Positions 56,382-62,977 of a DNA stretch of 64,000 bases are shown piece by piece. How positions within the stretch are numbered: position 1 is the stretch's first letter; every line of letters begins with the position of its first letter. Both the position numbers and the translations under genes were made by a program. The notes under the pieces were generated by a model. The model was not told the origin of the DNA. It worked only from the letters and a program-made list of their open reading frames with translations, and ran no database searches. The DNA comes from Pseudovibrio flavus. GTDB lineage: Bacteria > Pseudomonadota > Alphaproteobacteria > Rhizobiales > Stappiaceae. The stretch lies in contig NZ_SMMA01000049.1 of the NCBI RefSeq assembly GCF_009711345.1, positions 1 to 64,000 of the forward strand, in the 5' to 3' direction.

Positions 56382-57653
56382 TTAAGCGGAAACCGCTTCC
56401 ACGCTCTGGTCTACTTCCGCAGTCTCCAGAACAGCATGAAGCAGCACGTTTGTGCCAGCCTCTGCCCATGCCGGAGTGATGTCCTCGTCCTCGTTATGGG
56501 AAAGACCATCAACGCACGGGCACATAATCATGGCTGTTGGCGCAACGCGGTTGATCCAGCATGCATCATGGCCAGCACCGGAAACGATATTGCGGTGGGA
56601 GTAGCCAAAACGCTCAGCTCCATCGCGAACGCGGGAAACGCAGGTTTCGTCAAACTTCACCGGATCAAACGCACCAACGCACTCAACGTCCATGGAAAGA
56701 CCGATCTCCTCGGCAATCTTGGCGCCTTCAAAACGAAGAGCCTGTTCCATAGCGGTGATCACGTCCTTTTCAGGGTGACGGAAGTCGATGGTGAACACCA
56801 CTTTACCCGGAATGATATTGCGCGAGTTCGGGTAGACATCCATGTGCCCCACAGCACCTACAGCATGTGGGCCGTAACGCAGAGCAATGTCGTTGACGAG
56901 GTTGGTGATACGGGCCGCACCCAGTCCGGCGTTTACACGCATTGGCATAGGCGTAGAGCCCGTGTGGCTTTCTTTACCTACCAAGGTCACCTGAAGCCAG
57001 TTAAGGCCCTGTCCGTGGGTTACAACGCCAATATCAACGTTCTCGCGCTCAAGGATAGGTCCTTGCTCGATGTGAAGCTCGAACATAGCATGCAGCTTGC
57101 GCTTGCCGCATGGCTCATCACCAATGTAGCCGATACGCTCTAGTTCGCCGCCTACGGTCTTTCCTTCGGCATCTGTACGCGAATACGCCCAGTCCTGCGT
57201 ATGCACACCGGCAAAAACGCCGGAAGCCAGCATGGCAGGGGCAAAGCGTGTGCCTTCCTCGTTGGTCCAGTTCACCACCTCGATAGAGCGCTTGGTTTTG
57301 AGGCCCATATCGTTCAGCGTGCGAATAACCTCAAGGCCCGCCAGAACGCCCAGAACGCCGTCGTACTTGCCACCCGTTGGCTGGGTATCAAGGTGCGAGC
57401 CGATCATTACAGGATCAAGGGAAGGGTCAGTGCCTTCAAAGCGGGCAAACATATTGCCCATGCTGTCGATGGCCATGGTCATGCCTGCCTCTTCACACCA
57501 CTTGGTGAAAAGCTCCCGGCCTTCCTTGTCGGCATCGGTCAAGGTCTGGCGGTTGTTGCCGCCCCTGATACCCGGACCGATCTTCGCCATCTCCATCAGC
57601 GCGTCCCAAAGACGGTCGCCGTTAATTTTCTGGTTTGCACCCGGCGTAGTCAT
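56382..57653 (-). CDS. N-carbamoyl-beta-alanine amidohydrolase-type M20 hydrolase
   Basis: The 423-residue metal enzyme belongs to the Zn-dependent M20/allantoate amidohydrolase group: MIGSHLDTQPTGGKYDGVLG, NWTNEEGTRFAPAMLASGVF, FELHIEQGPILERENVDIGV and SGAGHDACWINRVAPTAM. The group includes beta-ureidopropionase, L-N-carbamoylase and allantoate amidohydrolase. Location between dihydropyrimidinase and beta-alanine-processing genes makes N-carbamoyl-beta-alanine the likely substrate. It would release beta-alanine, carbon dioxide and ammonia. Confidence 0.92.
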   Translation of the reverse strand: MTTPGANQKINGDRLWDALMEMAKIGPGIRGGNNRQTLTDADKEGRELFTKWCEEAGMTMAIDSMGNMFARFEGTDPSLDPVMIGSHLDTQPTGGKYDGVLGVLAGLEVIRTLNDMGLKTKRSIEVVNWTNEEGTRFAPAMLASGVFAGVHTQDWAYSRTDAEGKTVGGELERIGYIGDEPCGKRKLHAMFELHIEQGPILERENVDIGVVTHGQGLNWLQVTLVGKESHTGSTPMPMRVNAGLGAARITNLVNDIALRYGPHAVGAVGHMDVYPNSRNIIPGKVVFTIDFRHPEKDVITAMEQALRFEGAKIAEEIGLSMDVECVGAFDPVKFDETCVSRVRDGAERFGYSHRNIVSGAGHDACWINRVAPTAMIMCPCVDGLSHNEDEDITPAWAEAGTNVLLHAVLETAEVDQSVEAVSA

Positions 57654-57810
57654 TGATCAATTCCTCTGGTTCTAATTGCTTTTTTAAAAATCTTTTTTGT
57701 AGGGCTCCGGCAGCACGCTCTCTCCTTCACGCCGCCAAAGCCAATCTTGCAAGGTGTGCCCCAATTCATGCTGGGGCAGGTCCATAGTCGGGCCTAGTCC
57801 ATGTTAGGGC
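57654..57810. other. Gap between semialdehyde dehydrogenase and amidohydrolase genes
   Basis: These 157 bases hold no gene. They begin, in minus-strand order, with the tandem 17-base unit at the dehydrogenase stop and continue without a recognisable terminator, so the operon probably continues through. Confidence 0.4.
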
Positions 57811-57823
57811 CTAGTCCATATTA
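57790..57823. repeat. Two-copy 17-base tandem repeat across the mmsA stop codon
   Basis: GGGCCTAGTCCATGTTA (57790-57806) and GGGCCTAGTCCATATTA (57807-57823) differ at one base. A further partial copy with GTCCAT lies at 57780-57785. The second unit contains the last codons and TAG stop of mmsA, so the end of the gene has been locally duplicated, without effect on the protein. Confidence 0.8.
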
Positions 57824-59325
57824 GGGAATGTAAAGACCGCGCCTTCCTTGATACCGGCCGGCCAGCGGCTGGTTGTGGTTTTCAGGCGGGTGTAGAAACG
57901 AATACCCTCAGGACCGTAGATGGAATGATCTCCAAACAGGGAGCGCTTCCAGCCACCGAAGGAGAAGTAAGCAACCGGCACCGGAATTGGCACGTTGATA
58001 CCAACCATGCCGACCTCGATCTGGTCTGCAAAGGCGCGGGCTGCATCGCCATCACGGGTGAAGATTGCGGTGCCGTTTCCGTATTCGTGAGCATTGATGA
58101 GGTCTACTGCCTCTTGATAGCTCTCAGCTCTTAGAACGGACAGAACCGGACCAAAAATCTCTTCCTTGTAGATGGTCATCTCAGAGGTTACGTTGTCGAA
58201 CAGCGTACCGCCAACGAAGTAACCGTCTTCATAGCCTTGAAGCGAGAAGTCACGGCCATCTACCAGAAGGTCCGCACCTTCTTTGACGCCCTGATCAATG
58301 TAGCCTTTGACCTTTTGCTGGTGCGCCTTGGTAATAACCGGACCCATTTCAGCATCAGGATCGGTCGCTGGGCCAATCTTGAGGGCCTGAACGCGCGGGA
58401 TCAGCTTCTCTACCAGCTTGTCGCCGGTTTCCTTGCCAATCGGCACAGCCATGGAAATCGCCATGCAGCGTTCACCAGCAGAACCGTAACCCGCACCCAT
58501 AAGAGCGTCAGCTGCCTGATCAAGGTCAGCATCCGGCATGATAATCATGTGGTTTTTCGCGCCGCCAAGCGCTTGAACGCGCTTACCGTTCGCTGTGCCT
58601 GTTGAGTAGACGTACTCTGCAATCGGCGTGGAGCCGACGAAGGAGATGGCTTTCACATCAGGGTGCGTTAGAAGCGTATCTACGGCTTCTTTGTCACCGT
58701 GGACGATGTTCAGCACGCCTTCAGGCAGGCCCGCTTCCATAAGCAGGTCATAGACGACCATAACCGCAGACGGGTCACGCTCGGACGGCTTGAGTACGAA
58801 GGTGTTACCGCAGGCGATGGCAACAGGATACATCCACAGTGGCACCATAGCAGGGAAGTTGAACGGCGTAATACCTGCAACAACACCCAGGGCCTGGCGG
58901 TCGGAGTAGCTGTCAATCGCTGGGCCTACATTGCGGGCAAACTCGCCCTTCAACAGATGCGGTATACCGCAGCAGAATTCCACCACCTCGATACCGCGAG
59001 CCACTTCACCCAGAGCATCGTCATGGGTTTTACCGTGGTCGGAGGAAATGGCGCGGGCAATCTTGTCAGCGTTCGCAGAGAGCAGCTCCTTGAACTTGAA
59101 CATGACGCGCGCACGCTTGAGCGGCGGTGTATCGCGCCACGCAGGGAAGGCAGCTTTTGCAACAGCAATCGCATCTTCCACTTCAGCTGCGCTGGAAAGG
59201 CCCACTTCAGCGAACACTTCGCCCGTTGCAGGGTTGTAGACAGGCGCAACGCGGCCGGACTGGGAGGCTTTTTTAGAGCCACCCACTGCGTTTTTGATGA
59301 GTTCCAGTTGAACGATCTCGGTCAT
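57811..59325 (-). CDS. mmsA: CoA-acylating (methyl)malonate-semialdehyde dehydrogenase
   Basis: The 504-residue aldehyde dehydrogenase has GVVAGITPFNFPAMVPLWMY, LKPSERDPSAVMVVYDLLME, SFVGSTPIAEYVYSTGTANG and the catalytic-cysteine segment GYGSAGERCMAISMAVPIGK. GMVGINVPIPVPVAYFSFGG is diagnostic of MmsA/IolA enzymes. In this pathway it would convert malonate semialdehyde to acetyl-CoA, and methylmalonate semialdehyde (from thymine) to propionyl-CoA. The ATG at 59325 is preferred over the GTG at 59328 that abuts the aminotransferase stop; the two genes are almost contiguous. Confidence 0.95.
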   Translation of the reverse strand: MTEIVQLELIKNAVGGSKKASQSGRVAPVYNPATGEVFAEVGLSSAAEVEDAIAVAKAAFPAWRDTPPLKRARVMFKFKELLSANADKIARAISSDHGKTHDDALGEVARGIEVVEFCCGIPHLLKGEFARNVGPAIDSYSDRQALGVVAGITPFNFPAMVPLWMYPVAIACGNTFVLKPSERDPSAVMVVYDLLMEAGLPEGVLNIVHGDKEAVDTLLTHPDVKAISFVGSTPIAEYVYSTGTANGKRVQALGGAKNHMIIMPDADLDQAADALMGAGYGSAGERCMAISMAVPIGKETGDKLVEKLIPRVQALKIGPATDPDAEMGPVITKAHQQKVKGYIDQGVKEGADLLVDGRDFSLQGYEDGYFVGGTLFDNVTSEMTIYKEEIFGPVLSVLRAESYQEAVDLINAHEYGNGTAIFTRDGDAARAFADQIEVGMVGINVPIPVPVAYFSFGGWKRSLFGDHSIYGPEGIRFYTRLKTTTSRWPAGIKEGAVFTFPNMD

Positions 59326-59328
59326 CAC

Positions 59329-60675
59329 TTATCCCAGTCTGTTAAGCACGCCGCGAAGGGTCGTGAACAACTCGTCGATCTGGCTCTTGGAGATGACCAG
59401 AGGTGGCGAAAGGGCGATAATGTCGCCGGTGGTGCGGATGAGCAGGTTGTTGTCATAGGCATCAAGGAAGGCGTTGAACGCACGCTTGGTCGGCTCGCCG
59501 GCAATTGGCTCAAGCTCGATAGCGCCGATAAGGCCAAGGTTGCGGATGTCGATGACATTCGGGCAGTCCTTGAGGCCATGCAGACCTTCCTGCCAGTACT
59601 CTTCCAGCTCGGCTGCGCGGGTCAGAAGACCTTCTTCCTCGTATACGTCCAGTGTTGCCAGCGCTGCGGCACAAGCAATTGGATGTGCAGAGTAGGTGTA
59701 GCCGTGGAAGAGTTCGATCATGTGGTCAGGACCGGTCATGAACGCGTCGTAGATCTTCTTCTGGCAGTAAACCGCACCCATCGGGATAACGCCGCTGGTC
59801 AAACCTTTTGCAGTTGTAACCAGATCAGGAATGACGTCGAAATAATCAACCGCGAACGGAGTGCCAAGACGGCCAAAGCCGGTGATCACTTCGTCAAAGA
59901 TGAGCAGAATGCCGTGCTCGTCACAAATTTCACGAAGACGCTTCAGGTAACCCTTCGGCGGAATAAGAACGCCGGTGGAACCTGCAACAGGCTCTACAAT
60001 CACCGCTGCGATGGTGGAAGGATCATGCAGCTGCACAAGGCGGATCAGATCCTCGGCATACTCAGCGCCGCTTTCCGGCTCACCCTTGGAGAAGGCGTTG
60101 CGGGACGGGTCGTGGGTATGGCGGATATGGTCAACGCCGGTGAGAAGCGTACCGAACTGCTTACGGTTGCCAACAATACCACCAACGGAAATGCCGCCGA
60201 AGTTCACACCGTGATAACCGCGCTCACGGCCGATCAAACGGGTTCGGGAGCCCTGACCGATAGCCTTCTGGTAGGCAAGGGCCATCTTCAATGCAGTTTC
60301 AACACTCTCGGAACCGGAGTTGGTGAAGAACACATGGTCCAGCGGCGAAGGCATAATTGCAGCAAGGCGGGCTGCCAGCTCAAACGCTTTTGGGTGACCC
60401 ATCTGGAAGGCTGGAGCGTAATCAAGCTCAGCAACCTGCTTCTGGACGGCTTCTACGATCTTCTTGCGGCCATGGCCTGCGTTACAGCACCAAAGACCCG
60501 CGGTTCCATCCAGAACCTGACGGCCATCGGCGGTGGTGTAGTGCATGTCCTTAGCGCCCACAAACAAGCGTGGGTTCTGTTTAAACTGTCTGTTGGCCGT
60601 AAACGGCATCCAGAACGCATCCAGATTGTTAACTGTCATGCCCGTGTTCTGCTCTAGTACCGGTGCGTCAGACAT
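59329..60675 (-). CDS. Omega-amino acid (beta-alanine)-pyruvate aminotransferase
   Basis: The 448-residue class III aminotransferase starts MSDAPVLEQNTGMTVNNLDA and contains FWMPFTANRQFKQNPRLFVG, GLWCCNAGHGRKKIVEAVQK, FTNSGSESVETALKMALAYQ and the PLP-lysine motif TTAKGLTSGVIPMGAVY. WMPFTANRxFK is typical of beta-alanine:pyruvate transaminases (AptA). It turns beta-alanine to malonate semialdehyde. The ATG at 60675 is fixed by GGAGGA four bases upstream; the in-frame 60708 start is rejected. It is the first gene of the minus-strand catabolic unit. Confidence 0.95.
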   Translation of the reverse strand: MSDAPVLEQNTGMTVNNLDAFWMPFTANRQFKQNPRLFVGAKDMHYTTADGRQVLDGTAGLWCCNAGHGRKKIVEAVQKQVAELDYAPAFQMGHPKAFELAARLAAIMPSPLDHVFFTNSGSESVETALKMALAYQKAIGQGSRTRLIGRERGYHGVNFGGISVGGIVGNRKQFGTLLTGVDHIRHTHDPSRNAFSKGEPESGAEYAEDLIRLVQLHDPSTIAAVIVEPVAGSTGVLIPPKGYLKRLREICDEHGILLIFDEVITGFGRLGTPFAVDYFDVIPDLVTTAKGLTSGVIPMGAVYCQKKIYDAFMTGPDHMIELFHGYTYSAHPIACAAALATLDVYEEEGLLTRAAELEEYWQEGLHGLKDCPNVIDIRNLGLIGAIELEPIAGEPTKRAFNAFLDAYDNNLLIRTTGDIIALSPPLVISKSQIDELFTTLRGVLNRLG

Positions 60676-60782
60676 GAATCCTCCGATCGCTCGAACTCTC
60701 GAACGCATTAAACGACTTCAAATTTTGCGAGCAGATGCACCCAATTTCCTCCGGTGCGATCTGTTCCCCTTATTCTTCAATG

Positions 60783-60798
60783 CCGGATCGTGATCCGG
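60783..60798. promoter_or_regulatory. Perfect palindrome upstream of the aminotransferase gene
   Basis: CCGGATC-GT-GATCCGG is a perfect 7+2+7 dyad, 108-123 bases upstream of the aminotransferase ATG. It is unlike the RutR-type site near the regulator gene, so it may be read by the second TetR paralogue or another factor. Confidence 0.5.
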
Positions 60799-60941
60799 TC
60801 TCTGGTTCCAATCACAGGCTGGAAGCCCCGTAATTTGGCTGAAATTTTTAAAGTTTGGCCCACTGAAATTGCCTCAAGTAAAGCAAAGGGGCCTTATATT
60901 TTTGGCATCCCTAGAGGAATGCAGATATCGAAAAGAATCTA

Positions 60942-60971
60942 CTTTTCAAAAAGCGCCTTGATCTTGAAAAG
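60942..60971. promoter_or_regulatory. Spaced inverted repeat in the divergent region
   Basis: CTTTTCAA (60942-60949) and TTGAAAAG (60964-60971) are exact inverse copies separated by 14 bases. Their centres are about two helical turns apart, so they could be half-sites for a dimeric regulator. Confidence 0.35.
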
Positions 60972-61038
60972 AACAGAGGCAATAGTGACCATATTGCTCG
61001 GCCAGAATTTGCATTTTTTACAGTCCATAAGCAAAACC

Positions 61039-61052
61039 TGACCATTTGGTCA
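61039..61052. promoter_or_regulatory. RutR-type operator
   Basis: TGACCA-TT-TGGTCA is a perfect dyad. Extended to 61038-61053 (CTGACCATTTGGTCAA) it matches the E. coli RutR consensus TTGACCANNTGGTCAA at 13 of the 14 specified positions. It lies 78 bases upstream of the first RutR-like gene, in position to control that gene and perhaps the divergent catabolic operon. The consensus is recalled, not searched. Confidence 0.75.
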
Positions 61053-61129
61053 AAAACTACGGTATGTAGTGTTGCGTAAGTCGTCAAGTTCAATTTTTGC
61101 ACGTCAGGGTGGATTTTTAGTCATTTATT

Positions 61130-61786
61130 ATGGGCAGTGAAAAGGAAACACGGCGCGAGGCTCGCATTGCCGCCGAGCGCGCTATTTTGCAGGCAGCCGA
61201 AGAAGTCTTTGCCATCTACGGGTTCAAGGGTTCCACCATGGCCCGTATTGCGCAAACCGCCGGTTTGCCCAAGGCCAACATCCATTACTATTTCCCGACA
61301 AAGTTGGAACTCTACCGCCGCGTAGTTGAGGAGATCTATTCCTCCTGGCTGGAAGCAGGTGATGTGTTTGACAACAGTCCTGACGCTGCCACCGCGCTTT
61401 CTGCCTATATTGAAAGCAAAATGGATACGTCTCGCCTGCATCCGTTCGGCTCCAAGGTATGGGCTAACGAGATCTTGCAGGGCGCTCCGGTGATTCAGGA
61501 CTATCTGGAAACATCGCTGCGGGACTGGACCCAGTCGCGGATCGACATTATCAATCGCTGGATTGCAGAAGGTCAGATTGCGCCGGTAGACCCGCGTCAT
61601 TTGCTCTACATGATCTGGGCGGTAACGCAGCATTATGCGGATTTCAGCCATCAGGTAGAAACGCTCAACGGCGGTAAGCCACTACGCTCGCAACAATGGC
61701 ATGAAGCAACACAAAGCGTGAAAAGGATTATCTTGAATGGAATTAGCGCTCAAAGTTCGGCGCAAAGGGCAGAAGAACAAGCCTGA
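61130..61786 (+). CDS. RutR-like TetR-family regulator, paralogue 1
   Basis: The 218-residue protein has a TetR DNA-binding domain (ILQAAEEVFAIYGFKGSTMA, IAQTAGLPKANIHYYFPTKL, about 20-65). The C-terminal ligand domain contains the stretch LLYMIWAVTQHYADFSHQVE, shared with RutR, the uracil/thymine-responsive regulator of pyrimidine degradation in E. coli. With the RutR-type site 78 bases upstream and pyrimidine catabolic genes divergent, control of this cluster is very likely. No ribosome binding site is visible before the ATG. Its end overlaps paralogue 2 by 50 bases. Confidence 0.9.
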   Translation: MGSEKETRREARIAAERAILQAAEEVFAIYGFKGSTMARIAQTAGLPKANIHYYFPTKLELYRRVVEEIYSSWLEAGDVFDNSPDAATALSAYIESKMDTSRLHPFGSKVWANEILQGAPVIQDYLETSLRDWTQSRIDIINRWIAEGQIAPVDPRHLLYMIWAVTQHYADFSHQVETLNGGKPLRSQQWHEATQSVKRIILNGISAQSSAQRAEEQA

Positions 61787-62405
61787 GGAAGCAGGCGCTT
61801 CGCCATCGCGCATTCAAGAGCGCAATAGAGCCCGCATTATCGAGGGTGCGCTAAGCTGCTTTTCATCCAAGGGCTTTAAAGGGGCAACGGTAGAACAGAT
61901 CGCCGAGGCGGCGGGTATGTCTAAATCCAACATGCTCTATTACTACCGTAACAAAAAAGCGCTTTATGAAGCCGTGCTTGCCACTATTTTGGAGCGTTGG
62001 CTGGAACCGCTTAACCAGCTAGACCCGAGCGATGATCCTGAAACCGCGCTAAAGGCCTACATTAGTGAGAAGCTGATGCTTGCACGCGACGAACCGCAGG
62101 CATCGCGGTTGTTCGCCGGTGAGGTAATGCAGGGCGCACCGGTGATTGCCAAGATACTGAGCGGCCCGCTAAAGGAGCTCGTGGCGGATAAAGCGGCAAC
62201 ACTTCAAAAATGGATGGAAGAAGGACGGCTTAAGGCCGTTGATCCGGTTCATTTCATCTTTATGATCTGGGCCGTTACCCAGCACTACGCAGACTTTGAT
62301 ACACAGATACGGGCAGTAACCGGTAATTCGGTCGCCGATGAAGACTTCGCCTCAAAGGCAGAGGCAACGCTTCACACTGTTCTGCTCCAAGGGGCGCTAA
62401 AATAA
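61737..62405 (+). CDS. RutR-like TetR-family regulator, paralogue 2
   Basis: The 222-residue protein has a basic N-terminal tail (KVRRKGQKNKPEE), a TetR helix-turn-helix (IIEGALSCFSSKGFKGATVE, IAEAAGMSKSNMLYYYRNKK) and the same RutR-like ligand-domain stretch (FIFMIWAVTQHYADFDTQIR). The following AVTGNSVADEDF is even closer to RutR than paralogue 1. Recognition-helix residues differ between the two (LPKANIHYYF versus MSKSNMLYYY). The assigned ATG overlaps paralogue 1 by 50 bases. The stop shares one base with the arfB ATG (TAATG). Confidence 0.9.
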   Translation: MELALKVRRKGQKNKPEEAGASPSRIQERNRARIIEGALSCFSSKGFKGATVEQIAEAAGMSKSNMLYYYRNKKALYEAVLATILERWLEPLNQLDPSDDPETALKAYISEKLMLARDEPQASRLFAGEVMQGAPVIAKILSGPLKELVADKAATLQKWMEEGRLKAVDPVHFIFMIWAVTQHYADFDTQIRAVTGNSVADEDFASKAEATLHTVLLQGALK

Positions 62406-62839
62406 TGACGCAAAGCCAGCGCATCGCAGTGAACGACAGGTTTTATATCGAGCCGGATGATATTCATGAGGACTTTATCCGTGCATCGGGTCCGGGTGGA
62501 CAAAACGTGAACAAGGTCTCGACTGCGGTGCAACTACGCTTCAATATGCGCCAAAACCGCACTTTGCCAGAGGATTTGAAGTCCCGTCTGGCGACGATTG
62601 CCGGTAGCAGGCTCACCAAAGGCGGAGAGATCGTTCTGGAGGCCGACCGTTTCCGTACCAGAGAGCGAAACCGCGAAGATGCGCTGGAACGCCTGCTGGA
62701 AATGATCCGCAAAGCAGCCTTTGTTCAAAAGCCACGTAGGGCAACACGGCCGACACTTGCCTCCAAAAGACGGCGCGTTGATACCAAGAAGGCCAGAGGC
62801 GCTATTAAAAAAGCGCGAACCCAAAAGCATTTTGACTAG
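62405..62839 (+). CDS. arfB: Alternative ribosome-rescue factor ArfB (YaeJ)
   Basis: The 144-residue protein has the RF1-like catalytic core with GGQ (DFIRASGPGGQNVNKVSTAV, GGQ near residue 32). It ends in the long basic tail (PRRATRPTLASKRRRVDTKK ... KKARTQKHF) that enters the empty mRNA channel of stalled ribosomes. It hydrolyses peptidyl-tRNA on non-stop complexes. Coupling to the regulator gene through TAATG is notable but may only reflect compact gene packing. Confidence 0.95.
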   Translation: MTQSQRIAVNDRFYIEPDDIHEDFIRASGPGGQNVNKVSTAVQLRFNMRQNRTLPEDLKSRLATIAGSRLTKGGEIVLEADRFRTRERNREDALERLLEMIRKAAFVQKPRRATRPTLASKRRRVDTKKARGAIKKARTQKHFD

Positions 62840-62977
62840 TTTGCGTGCGCTAAGACCGAACGAAACTCCCTGATAAGCCTAGTAAAGCCCAAAAATACCG
62901 TGGACGCGTTACCCCATCCGCTCGTGTAGGCTGCACGTATCGGGCGTCATATTCCGGCCCCGAGCAGCGAAGGGGGC

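Larger units (their letters stand above)
60676..61129. promoter_or_regulatory. Divergent control region of the pyrimidine cluster
   Basis: This 454-base region separates the aminotransferase gene from the first TetR-family gene. It has no supported open frame. It contains three separate dyads (60783-60798, 60942-60971, 61039-61052), consistent with control by the two adjacent TetR-family regulators. No -35/-10 pair could be assigned with confidence. Confidence 0.6.

Noticed and set aside
58699-60657. A 652-codon open frame on the plus strand
   Set aside because: It lies wholly opposite the aminotransferase and mmsA genes, whose products are clear. Its translation is low-complexity and matches nothing, which is typical antisense shadow of biased codon use.
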